Assembly (NCBI GenBank): GCA_002491115.1
Contig: DKVI01000011.1
Coordinates: forward strand, 9,666-38,015
Length of the DNA stretch: 28,350 nucleotides
Direction: 5' to 3'
Origin: Lachnospiraceae bacterium UBA7182
GTDB lineage: Bacteria; Bacillota; Clostridia; Lachnospirales; Lachnospiraceae
Shown one piece after another: positions 21,908 to 28,350 of the stretch (positions within the stretch are counted from its first letter, which is position 1; every line of letters begins with the position of its first letter). The notes beneath the pieces were generated by a model. The model did no database searches, was not told where the DNA came from, and saw nothing but the letters and a program-made list of their open reading frames with translations. A program made the position numbers and the translations under genes.

Positions 21908-23184
21908 AATGCTCCTTCTGGTTCCATTTCCGGAGCATGTTCCAAAAAAAACCTTTCCGCCTCAGCACTCCAGAAATTCCCGTTCTTCTTTAAAATTGAC
22001 TGTAAACCTGCAATGAACTTATTTTCGCCCATTTCATCCATTTTGTCAACTTCAACCAACGGAAATCTTTTGTGCGTATAGACGACTTTCTTTCCTCCTG
22101 CCAGCTTCGGGAGGGCTTTCGTGACATCCGCTACCTGATCCAGCCCCAGGATATGCGTCACGATTTTTGATACATCCACGGCCTTCTTCTCAATCAGTTC
22201 AATGGACTGCTTCATATCCTCCGTATTCCCGCCGCTGGTCCCTGTAAAATGCGCGGAATTATAATGTACGTTATAAAAATTTACCTCTGTACTAAATTCT
22301 TTATCTGCCGGTCCGGAAAAAAAGTTCAGGCATCCGTCATAGGCCAGCATCTTCGCTCCGGCAGTCACCAGCGCATGATCCGGCGCAAAAATAAATACGT
22401 CATCAAAGCCATAATCCGCTTCTGTATAAGAGCGAAGGCTTCCGCTGATATCCTCCGTCTTTCCGGTATTGACATACAAAAGTTTCACTCCCTGCTTCCG
22501 GGCTTCTTCCTCCGTATAAAGCCTGGCGGCCAGATTAAGCTTCGATTGGGTCCTGCCTGTCACAACCAGAAGGGACGGCTTTTTCGGCCCGTGAATGGCA
22601 AGATCAATCGCCAGAAATCCCATCGGGCCGGTGGCGCCTAAAAGCGCCATCGTACCGTTTTCTTTTATCCCCATGACATGGTCGTAGGAATACATCTTCC
22701 TGATATGGTACTGTGCATTAAACGCTCCTACCACGCAGGACAGAGGCTCCACCAGAGAACCTTCAAAAAACGAATCTCCGTTATATTTCAACAGGGAACC
22801 ATTTTCCATCACCTGATTGGAAAAAATGATTTTCGTGGCATCCCCTCCCATATAAGGAAAGGAATAACCCGGGGCATATCCTCTCTGATCCCCTATATTG
22901 GGCTGGATGATAAATTTATCTCCCTCCTGATACTGGCCGGCCCATTTTTTCCCGACTTTCAGGATCACACCGCAAAATTCATGTCCGATAATAATCGGGT
23001 GCTCTGAAATGTCTTCCGGCACTTTTTTATGCTTTTCCGCCTGTGTAATAGCTTTATATGTAGAAATGCACAGGCTGTCTGTAACGACTTCCGCCAGTAT
23101 CTCATCATCCCTGATTTCCGGCAGTTCAAACTGCTCCAGCCGGATATCCTCTTTCCCATAAAGTCTTACTGCATTTGTTTTCAT
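21886..23184 (-). CDS. sorE: L-sorbose-1-phosphate reductase
   Basis: A 432-residue zinc-type medium-chain dehydrogenase that reduces L-sorbose 1-phosphate to D-glucitol 6-phosphate. Catalytic zinc ligands are Cys39 (DSLCIST) and His68-Glu69 (GHEFCG). The structural zinc Cys cluster of alcohol dehydrogenases is absent, its region reading GYAPGYSFPYMGG. The nucleotide-binding Rossmann part is MALLGATGPMGF (about 180-191). The beginning MKTNAVRLYGKEDIRLE is characteristic of SorE. GAGGTG lies before the ATG, and the gene follows the IID gene by 43 bp. The gene order D-F-B-A-M-E supports this name over sorbitol dehydrogenase. Confidence 0.9.
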   Translation of the reverse strand: MKTNAVRLYGKEDIRLEQFELPEIRDDEILAEVVTDSLCISTYKAITQAEKHKKVPEDISEHPIIIGHEFCGVILKVGKKWAGQYQEGDKFIIQPNIGDQRGYAPGYSFPYMGGDATKIIFSNQVMENGSLLKYNGDSFFEGSLVEPLSCVVGAFNAQYHIRKMYSYDHVMGIKENGTMALLGATGPMGFLAIDLAIHGPKKPSLLVVTGRTQSKLNLAARLYTEEEARKQGVKLLYVNTGKTEDISGSLRSYTEADYGFDDVFIFAPDHALVTAGAKMLAYDGCLNFFSGPADKEFSTEVNFYNVHYNSAHFTGTSGGNTEDMKQSIELIEKKAVDVSKIVTHILGLDQVADVTKALPKLAGGKKVVYTHKRFPLVEVDKMDEMGENKFIAGLQSILKKNGNFWSAEAERFFLEHAPEMEPEGALWAGLHP

Positions 23185-23227
23185 AACTGCTCACCTCACT
23201 GTACTGATTTTGTAAAATGCTGCTGTC

Positions 23228-24049
23228 TTATGCAAGAATCCCCAGCCCATATCCTACAATCCCCACTGCAAACAGGATAAAGATAATCGTAATCGGACTT
23301 ATATTTTTCTTCAGCAGCCTTGACACCAGAAGCGTCAACCCAAGAGCCAGTATTCCCGGCAGCAGTTGATCCAGAATGTCCTGTACCGTTGTGGTTACGG
23401 TCGCCCCGTCGGTCGTCACCTGCGACACAACAAGCGGTACATTGATGGTCGTCCATTTAGACACCAGCGCTCCCATGACAAACAGACCCAGAATTGCGGC
23501 GCCCTCTGTAATTTTCTGAAGCATATTTCCTGCCAGATTCTGTACCAGTCCGACTCCTTTCTTATACCCGAATTCCAGTCCAAAATATAATGCTGCAATA
23601 CGGATCAGATTAAAAGCCAGGAAAAACAGAACCGGCCCCAGCAGGCTTCCTGTCAGTGCAAGGGAGGCTCCGATCGCAGCCGTAATCGGACGCAGGGTTC
23701 CCCAGAAGATCGGATCACCTACTCCGCAGAACGGCCCCATCAATCCTACTTTGATACTTCCGATGGTGCTCTCGTCTATCTCGGCGCCGTTGGCTTTGGA
23801 TTCCTCCAATGCCGCTGTGACGCCCAGGATAGGACCTACCGCGCCCGGAGTCACATTAAAAAATGTCAGATGCCGCTTCAGCGCCGCCACCTGGTCTTCC
23901 TTCTTATCATAAAGGCGTTTGATCGCCGGCACCATGTCAAATGTCATACCCAGCGCATGTATCCTTTCAAAGTTAAAGGATGCCTGCTGGAAGTTGCTTC
24001 TCAAAAACATGTTGATTCTGTCACCTTTGGTTAAATGCTTTTCACTCAC
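23228..24049 (-). CDS. sorM: Sorbose PTS, IID component
   Basis: A 273-residue mannose/sorbose-family IID membrane protein. Typical stretches are NFERIHALGMTFDMVPAIKRLY near the N-terminus, and GLMGPFCGVGDPIFWGTLRPI in the middle, followed by hydrophobic helices and a last one near the C-terminus (TIIFILFAVGIVGYGLGIL). It forms the membrane permease with IIC. The start is GTG, supported by AAGGAG upstream; no closer ATG fits. It follows the IIC gene by 20 bp. Confidence 0.92.
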   Translation of the reverse strand: MSEKHLTKGDRINMFLRSNFQQASFNFERIHALGMTFDMVPAIKRLYDKKEDQVAALKRHLTFFNVTPGAVGPILGVTAALEESKANGAEIDESTIGSIKVGLMGPFCGVGDPIFWGTLRPITAAIGASLALTGSLLGPVLFFLAFNLIRIAALYFGLEFGYKKGVGLVQNLAGNMLQKITEGAAILGLFVMGALVSKWTTINVPLVVSQVTTDGATVTTTVQDILDQLLPGILALGLTLLVSRLLKKNISPITIIFILFAVGIVGYGLGILA

Positions 24050-24069
24050 GATTTCTGTCTCCTTTCTTC

Positions 24070-24876
24070 TTAATCCAGTTCGTCGTCAAGGTCATCATCT
24101 GCGGCGTCAACACTGCAAACCGCCGCCGTTTTCACTTCCGCAAATCTTGGATCGAGCTGTACATAAGTAATCGCAAATACTGCGCCCATAATACCAAAAG
24201 CAACCAGATTAAAGTCTGTAAATGCAGCAATCACAAATCCAAGGAAAAAGAATGCCATAAGATACCGGGCGCCCATCATGTTTAAGACCATTGCATAACC
24301 GACTACCACGATCATTCCGCCTGCTACTGTCAACCCTCCGGTAATCACCTCCGGAATACTTCCAAGCAGTGTCTGTACGCCTTCCGGACTGACTACGCCT
24401 GCCACCAGAAATGTCGGAATTGCCACGCGCAGCGCCTGCACGACCAGTGCCGTGATATGACAGATATCAATCATCCGGAAATTGGCATCCTCCGCATACC
24501 GGTCAGCCGCATGCTGAAAGAAGATTGTCACTGTACGGGCAAAGACCGTCAATACCTGTCCGGCAACTGCAACCGGCAGAGCGATTGCGATTCCTGCGGA
24601 AATCGACTGCTTTCCTACAATCACCAGAATCGTGGATATAATGCTTGCAAGCGCTGAGTCAGGAGACTGCGCTGCACCAATATTCATCCACCCAAGCGCG
24701 ATCATTTCCAGTGTTCCGCCCAAAATCACGCCTGTCTGTACATCACCCAATATCAGGCCGACAACAGTACATGCTATCAGCGGACGATGTGTCTGAAAAG
24801 AATCCAGCACGCTGCCCATACCGGCAACACAACCAAAAAGAACAAGTAACACAATCTGTATGATTGAAAGACCCAT
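24070..24876 (-). CDS. sorA: Sorbose PTS, IIC component
   Basis: A 268-residue mannose/sorbose-family IIC protein with several membrane helices, starting GLSIIQIVLLVLFGCVAGM. LGGTLEMIALGWMNIGAAQSP is a family hallmark. It forms the sugar channel with IID. An unusual acidic tail follows the last helix, AADDDLDDELD. AGGAGGG precedes the ATG. The gap to the IIB gene is 31 bp. Confidence 0.92.
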   Translation of the reverse strand: MGLSIIQIVLLVLFGCVAGMGSVLDSFQTHRPLIACTVVGLILGDVQTGVILGGTLEMIALGWMNIGAAQSPDSALASIISTILVIVGKQSISAGIAIALPVAVAGQVLTVFARTVTIFFQHAADRYAEDANFRMIDICHITALVVQALRVAIPTFLVAGVVSPEGVQTLLGSIPEVITGGLTVAGGMIVVVGYAMVLNMMGARYLMAFFFLGFVIAAFTDFNLVAFGIMGAVFAITYVQLDPRFAEVKTAAVCSVDAADDDLDDELD

Positions 24877-24907
24877 AATTCACCCTCCTGTTTTTTCTCT
24901 TCGTCTG

Positions 24908-25384
24908 TTATGGAAGTTTGCTCATCAAATCCACTTTTTTGTCCGTTGCAACCGGACGAATCTCAAGCTCGATTCCCAGTTCATTCAATTTTTTAAATGC
25001 GTCAATATCACTTTCATCCACGGAAACCGCTTTTGTGATCTGGGTTTTCCCGGTCTTAAATGCCATTCCGCTAATATTGACACTCTTGATCGGCACGCCC
25101 CCATTGACCATCCTCAGAACGTCCTGCGGACAGGTATACAGGAAAAACACCGTGTCATTCTCATACTTCGGGCTGTTATACACACGGATCGCCTTTGCGA
25201 TATCAACCACACTGACTTTAACCCCGGGAGGACCCACCTGCAGAAGGAGCGTTTTGCGGATCTCGTCCTTTGCCACTTCATCGCTGCAGATAATAATCCG
25301 CTCTGCATTTGCTTCTTTCGCCCATACCGTAGCCACCTGCCCGTGGATCAGGCGATCGTCGATTCTTACCAGGTTAATCTTCAT
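24908..25384 (-). CDS. sorB: Sorbose PTS, IIB component
   Basis: A 158-residue cytoplasmic IIB protein of the mannose/sorbose family. The phosphorylated residue is His14 in RIDDRLIHGQVATVW. It receives the phosphate from IIA and passes it to the incoming sugar. Its ATG overlaps the IIA stop (ATGA), so translation is coupled. Length is usual. Confidence 0.94.
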   Translation of the reverse strand: MKINLVRIDDRLIHGQVATVWAKEANAERIIICSDEVAKDEIRKTLLLQVGPPGVKVSVVDIAKAIRVYNSPKYENDTVFFLYTCPQDVLRMVNGGVPIKSVNISGMAFKTGKTQITKAVSVDESDIDAFKKLNELGIELEIRPVATDKKVDLMSKLP

Positions 25385-25815
25385 AATTCATCTTCCTCCT
25401 TTTGATTTTCTTCTGTTTCTTTTAAAAGTGCTTTGCAGGATTTTGCATAAGATGTGGTATCCAGTTTTTCATACATTTCAGAAGCCTTAATCCCCGGCTC
25501 CAGTTCTCTGAGCTCCGCTGCCTCCAGAATCATCGGAAGGCTCAGTCCGGTGATCACATCCATCCGCTCTTCCATCACGACAGTTTCAAATGCCGCATTA
25601 TAAGGGCTGCCCCCGAAGAGATCCACCAGGAACAGCACTTCTTCATCCGGACCATAGCCGGACAGGATCTCCTGGTATTTTCTTTTGAGTGTTTCCACAT
25701 TTTCTCCCGGAAGAAACGTGACGGTGTCCAGCCCTTCGATCACTCCATACACCATATTGGCCGAGTTCAGTACTTCCTGCGCATATCTGCCATGCGCGGC
25801 CAAAATCATCCGCAT
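25381..25815 (-). CDS. sorF: Sorbose PTS, IIA component
   Basis: A 144-residue IIA domain of the mannose family (PTS-EIIA type 4). The phosphorylated residue is His8 in MILAAHGRYA, and LFLVDLFGGSPYNAA is the conserved second motif. The C-terminus is rich in Lys and Glu (KETEENQKEEDEL). The ATG at 25815 is chosen because GAGGGGGTG ends 6 nt before it; a GTG at 25824 overlapping the sorD stop is also possible. It accepts phosphate from HPr. Confidence 0.92.
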   Translation of the reverse strand: MRMILAAHGRYAQEVLNSANMVYGVIEGLDTVTFLPGENVETLKRKYQEILSGYGPDEEVLFLVDLFGGSPYNAAFETVVMEERMDVITGLSLPMILEAAELRELEPGIKASEMYEKLDTTSYAKSCKALLKETEENQKEEDEL

Positions 25816-25820
25816 GTCGG

Positions 25821-26636
25821 TCACCCCCTCGTCTTTCCGCCTGCCACGTTCAGAGTAACCCCGTGAATATAGCTGGCTTTATCGCTTGCCAGAAATGCAC
25901 AGGTCGCAGCGACTTCCGAAAGCCTGCCGGATCTTCCAAGGGGTGTCGTAGATGACTTGCTGTAACCTGCCCGAAGTTCATCCACCGTAATCCCTCTTGT
26001 ATAAGCAAGCGCCTCTTCATACGCATAAGTTCTCAGCCCGGTCGCTTCCATGATGCCGGGAGCCACTCCCACCACGCGGACTCCGTGTTTTCCAAGCTCC
26101 TTGGCCCAGGAACGGGTCAGAGAATTAACCGCATTCTTGGTGGCCGCATAAACGCTCTGTCCTTCCGATCCTTCCAGACCGGATTCCGAAGACATGTTGA
26201 TGATGACGCCGCTGTGTTTTTCCACAAGGAAGCGCCCTACCGCCTGCGCGCATAAGAATACTCCTTTAAAATTCACTGCGGTCACTTTATCCCACACCGT
26301 CTCGTCCAGCTCAAATTTCCCGTTTGGATCTTTCTCATCCACCAGGAGCCTGGGGATGTTGATGCCTGCGTTGTTGACCAGGATATCCACAGTGCCGAAT
26401 TTTTCCACCGCCTGCCCCGCCATATGCAGGACCGAATCCCGCTCTGTTACATTGGTCTGCACATACAGGAAATTTTCTTCCCCCGCTCCTTCAAACGCCG
26501 GAGCCTCCGCAACCATATCCGCTACAACAACCCTGGCCCCGTCGTTCAAGAACTCCTGGGCTACCGCTCTTCCGATTCCGGAAGCCGCTCCTGTTACAAT
26601 GACCACTTTTCCCTGAAAATCAATCCATGAGTCCAT
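25821..26636 (-). CDS. sorD: D-glucitol-6-phosphate 2-dehydrogenase (SDR)
   Basis: A 271-residue short-chain dehydrogenase that oxidises glucitol 6-phosphate to fructose 6-phosphate with NAD. It has TGAASGIG (15-22), NNAGINIPRLLVDEK (88-102), catalytic Ser150 in NMSSESGLEGSEGQS and YAATK (Tyr163, Lys167). The stretches LEGSEGQ and VAPGIMEATGLRT, and the ending NVAGGKTRG, are characteristic of SorD. The ATG at 26636 has AAAGGAG 6 nt upstream; an earlier in-frame start would run through the promoter. It is the first gene of the operon. Confidence 0.94.
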   Translation of the reverse strand: MDSWIDFQGKVVIVTGAASGIGRAVAQEFLNDGARVVVADMVAEAPAFEGAGEENFLYVQTNVTERDSVLHMAGQAVEKFGTVDILVNNAGINIPRLLVDEKDPNGKFELDETVWDKVTAVNFKGVFLCAQAVGRFLVEKHSGVIINMSSESGLEGSEGQSVYAATKNAVNSLTRSWAKELGKHGVRVVGVAPGIMEATGLRTYAYEEALAYTRGITVDELRAGYSKSSTTPLGRSGRLSEVAATCAFLASDKASYIHGVTLNVAGGKTRG

Positions 26637-26658
26637 ATTTTTCTCCTTTCTTTTTTCA

Positions 26659-26733
26659 CGAAATTTTATTTCGCTTGTATTGTATATGAAAAATTTTATT
26701 TTGTCAATATATTTTATGCAAAATTTTTCTTCG
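26659..26733 (-). promoter_or_regulatory. sor promoter with three phased operator-like sites
   Basis: Promoter on the minus strand: TTGACA (26707-26702), 17-bp spacer, TACAAT (26684-26679). Three related A/T-rich palindromic sites lie around it: CGAAATTTTATTTCG (26659-26673, perfect arms), GAAAAATTTTATTTTG (26688-26703, in the spacer) and GCAAAATTTTTCTTCG (26718-26733). Their centres are about 30 bp apart, so they lie on the same face of the DNA. The operon's RpiR protein is the likely binder. Confidence 0.68.
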
Positions 26734-26740
26734 TATATTT

Positions 26741-26790
26741 GAAAAAGAAAAACGGATACAGAATCTGCATGCGCAAATCCTTGTATCCGT
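26741..26790 (-). terminator. Strong minus-strand terminator-like hairpin
   Basis: On the minus strand, ACGGATACA-A-GGATTTGC pairs with GCAGATTC-TGTATCCGT around GCAT, a stem of about 17 bp with one bulge. It is followed by TTTTTCTTTTTC. No minus-strand gene lies directly upstream, so either a small RNA or spurious transcription ends here. Confidence 0.7.
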
Positions 26791-26862
26791 ATATTTATGG
26801 ACTGATCTAACAGGTAAGCGTGATCAAAGAAAATATAAGAAATATATTTTCGCAATATAATA
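26752..26862 (-). ncRNA. Possible small RNA upstream of the sorbose operon
   Basis: A candidate minus-strand promoter, TTTACG (26886-26881), 18 bp, TATTAT (26862-26857), would start an RNA near 26850 that ends at the hairpin of 26752-26790, about 108 nt long. The region holds no ORF of note. The promoter lies in very AT-rich DNA where such hexamers occur by chance, so this is only a possibility. Confidence 0.25.
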
Positions 26863-27035
26863 TTTTAAAAAATTTTTTTTCGTAAAAGTATTGACATCTA
26901 TTCACATAATCCGGTAAACTTCATTACGGGACTATTCTTCACTCTGAAGGATGTCATTCCCTGCGCCGCCTCCGATTTTCTGCAGAAAAAGTGTAAGATA
27001 GTTCAAAATACAAAACAGAAAGGCAGGATGATACA

Positions 27036-28016
27036 ATGAATAATGAGAAACATCTGCGCTGGGCCGTATTGGGCACAGGCGTCATCGCTAATCAAATGGC
27101 CCAGGCTCTTCGGTCCATGGGCCGCACTCTGAACGCCGTAGGCAACCGCACCTATGAAAAAGCGGTGGCTTTCGGGGAGAAATACAGCGTTCCAAAAGTC
27201 TATGACAACTACGATGAGATGTTCACCGACCCGGACATTGACATCATCTACATTACAACTCCTCACAACACCCACATGTCTTTTCTGGAGCAGGCTCTGT
27301 CCCACGGAAAGCATGTATTATGTGAGAAGTCCATTACTCTGAACAGCGCCGAGCTGGAACGTGCCATGAAACTGGCCCGTGAAAACGGCGTAGTGCTGGC
27401 CGAAGCCATGACAATCTACCATATGCCCCTCTACCGGACATTGCGGGAACGGGTAACCTCCGGAACACTGGGCAAAGTCAACCTGATTCAGCTCAACTTC
27501 GGCAGCTTCAAAGCCTACGACATGAAAAACCGCTTTTTCAACCCCAATCTGGCAGGAGGCGCTATGCTGGATATCGGTGTATACGCTTTCTCCCTGGCAC
27601 GGCTGTTTCTGGACTCCAACCCGGACGAAATAAAATCCTTCGTCCGCAAAGCCCCCAGCGGAGTGGACGAGAGCGCCGCAGTCGCCATGTCCAACAAAGA
27701 AGGCCAACTGGTTACCGCCACTCTCTCCCTCCACTCCAGGCAGCCCAAACGGGCCGTAATCTCCTGTGAGAAGGGATACATTGAGATCATGGAGTATCCC
27801 CGGGCAGATGAGGCGGTGATTGTAGCCGCTGAAACCGGGGAGCGCGAGATCATCCGGGCAGGCAAAACCGCCGACGCTTTGCGCTATGAGTTGGAGGATA
27901 TGGAGGCAGCCGTCCAAAACGGAAACGATATGCTCCTTGCTTACACCGCCGACGTGATGGAACTGATGACTGCTCTACGACGGGAATGGGGCGTAATCTA
28001 CCCGGAGGAACAATGA
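27036..28016 (+). CDS. Gfo/Idh/MocA-family oxidoreductase
   Basis: A 326-residue NAD(P)-dependent dehydrogenase of unknown substrate, usually acting on sugars, inositols or related compounds. The N-terminal Rossmann domain has AVLGTGVIANQ (about 10-20). The family motif EKP reads EKS here (CEKSITLNS, Glu97-Lys98-Ser99), so the Pro is replaced but the Lys kept. GGAMLDIGVYA lies at the active-site helix. The end GVIYPEEQ is typical. The start at 27036 follows AGGATGATACA, and a sigma-A-like promoter is at 26891-26920. It is divergent from the sorbose operon, but no link to sorbose use is shown. A strong terminator follows. Confidence 0.9.
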   Translation: MNNEKHLRWAVLGTGVIANQMAQALRSMGRTLNAVGNRTYEKAVAFGEKYSVPKVYDNYDEMFTDPDIDIIYITTPHNTHMSFLEQALSHGKHVLCEKSITLNSAELERAMKLARENGVVLAEAMTIYHMPLYRTLRERVTSGTLGKVNLIQLNFGSFKAYDMKNRFFNPNLAGGAMLDIGVYAFSLARLFLDSNPDEIKSFVRKAPSGVDESAAVAMSNKEGQLVTATLSLHSRQPKRAVISCEKGYIEIMEYPRADEAVIVAAETGEREIIRAGKTADALRYELEDMEAAVQNGNDMLLAYTADVMELMTALRREWGVIYPEEQ

Positions 28017-28055
28017 CGCAGGCCATACCCGTTTTGAACCGGACAGACATACCAT

Positions 28056-28110
28056 AAAAAACAGGACATCTGCCGCATCATCTTTTTAAACGGCAGATGT
28101 CCTGTTTTTT
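28056..28110. terminator. Terminator after the oxidoreductase gene
   Basis: CAGGACATCTGCCG (28062-28075) is the exact reverse complement of CGGCAGATGTCCTG (28091-28104). TTTTTT follows, and AAAAAA precedes, so it can work in both directions. Confidence 0.93.
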
Positions 28111-28137
28111 ACGATATAAAATTTTTCAATAAAAAAA

Positions 28138-28212
28138 TCGGGGTAACAGGATTCGAACCTGCGACCTCACGGCCCCCAGCCGTGCGCTCTAGCCAAGCTG
28201 AGCCATACCCCG
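28138..28212 (-). tRNA. tRNA-Pro (anticodon GGG)
   Basis: A 75-nt tRNA with acceptor stem CGGGGTA/TACCCCG and discriminator A. The anticodon stem-loop is CACGG-CTGGGGG-CCGTG, giving GGG. The T arm has GGTTCGAATCC. The 3' CCA is not encoded, and a T-rich stretch follows. Confidence 0.95.
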
Positions 28213-28260
28213 ATAACGGATTATATTATAACGCATCCTCCTGCAAAATGCAAGAAAAAA

Positions 28261-28350
28261 TTACAATACTTTTCCAAGAAAATTTTTAAGGCGCTCATTT
28301 TTCGGATTTTCAAAAAACTCGTCCGGCGCGCCCTGCTCCATCAGGATGCC
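28261..28350 (-). CDS. C-terminal end of a polar amino-acid ABC transporter ATP-binding protein (partial)
   Basis: On the minus strand 29 codons lead to TAA at 28263-28261. The sequence GILMEQGAPDEFFENPKNER followed by LKNFLGKVL is the standard ending of GlnQ-like ATPases (pattern EEG.PEEIFENP...R...FL.K.L). The rest of the gene is outside the window. The final Gly-Ile-Leu-Met-Glu is the strand after the switch histidine. Confidence 0.85.
   Translation of the reverse strand, partial: GILMEQGAPDEFFENPKNERLKNFLGKVL

Larger units (their letters stand above)
26637..27035. other. Gene-free divergent intergenic region
   Basis: About 400 bp without a coding region, between sorD (minus) and the Gfo/Idh/MocA gene (plus). 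It holds the sor promoter and operator sites, the strong hairpin at 26752-26790, AT-rich runs at 26830-26885, and a plus-strand promoter TTGACA (26891-26896) with TAAACT (26915-26920), 18 bp apart. From 26921 to 27020 nothing else is recognised. Confidence 0.6.

Noticed and set aside
27318..27917. Open frame of 199 codons on the minus strand within the oxidoreductase gene
   Set aside because: It is opposite to a clear family member and has no start signal; codon bias of the true gene opens the complementary frame.
1..28350. CRISPR array, prophage or insertion sequence
   Set aside because: No regularly spaced repeats, no transposase, integrase or phage structural genes are visible on either strand.

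Overview
The window looks like chromosomal DNA of a gut-type Clostridia, most likely a member of the Lachnospiraceae. The reasons are moderate GC, strong AGGAGG-type ribosome binding sites, consensus sigma-A promoters, tRNA genes without encoded CCA, a NiaR-type 3H repressor, a mannose-family PTS and many proteins of Firmicutes type. The assignment is an inference from gene content; no species is claimed.

Layout. (1) 1-189: the AT-rich 3' end of an unidentified gene, ending inside a long inverted repeat. (2) 241-4787, minus strand: a compact operon encoding an SCP2-like protein, a membrane-anchored alpha/beta hydrolase, a free-standing condensation-like acyltransferase, an acyl carrier protein and an AMP-forming acyl ligase. 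A TetR regulator diverges from it at 5011-5625, and TetR-type palindromes lie in the shared promoter region. This is the best candidate for an undescribed system: a minimal NRPS-like acyl-transfer pathway. (3) 5635-8626: an unidentified basic coiled-coil protein, an XRE regulator with six membrane segments, a MoaE-like protein and the niacin repressor NiaR. (4) 8762-9955: coaBC, convergent with a LytTR/DUF3021/ABC-exporter operon (12537-9936). (5) 12731-18742: a tight minus-strand housekeeping operon of zinc-finger membrane protein, polA, coaE, walJ, ACT-domain protein and PFL/UPF0210 protein. It is preceded by what looks like the relic of a PIN toxin-antitoxin pair. (6) A tRNA-Leu(CAA) gene and lysA, each with a terminator. 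(7) 20695-21051: a low-GC (about 29% in the ORF) small gene bracketed by related inverted copies of a 22-bp motif.

(8) 21059-26636: a complete L-sorbose PTS operon in the classical order sorD-F-B-A-M-E, but ending with an RpiR-family regulator instead of a SorC regulator. Sorbose would be taken up and phosphorylated by the IIA/IIB/IIC/IID permease, reduced by SorE to glucitol-6-phosphate and oxidised by SorD to fructose-6-phosphate. Its promoter region carries three related A/T-rich operator-like sites about 30 bp apart, matching an RpiR-type mode of control. (9) 26637-28350: an AT-rich divergent region with a strong minus-strand terminator hairpin (possible small RNA), a Gfo/Idh/MocA oxidoreductase, tRNA-Pro(GGG) and the C-terminal end of a polar amino-acid ABC transporter ATPase.

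Most of the window is well-annotated core genome. The unusual parts are the acyl-transfer operon with its TetR operators, a 57-bp repeat present twice, the small-gene element near lysA, the toxin-antitoxin relic and the phased operators of the sorbose operon.
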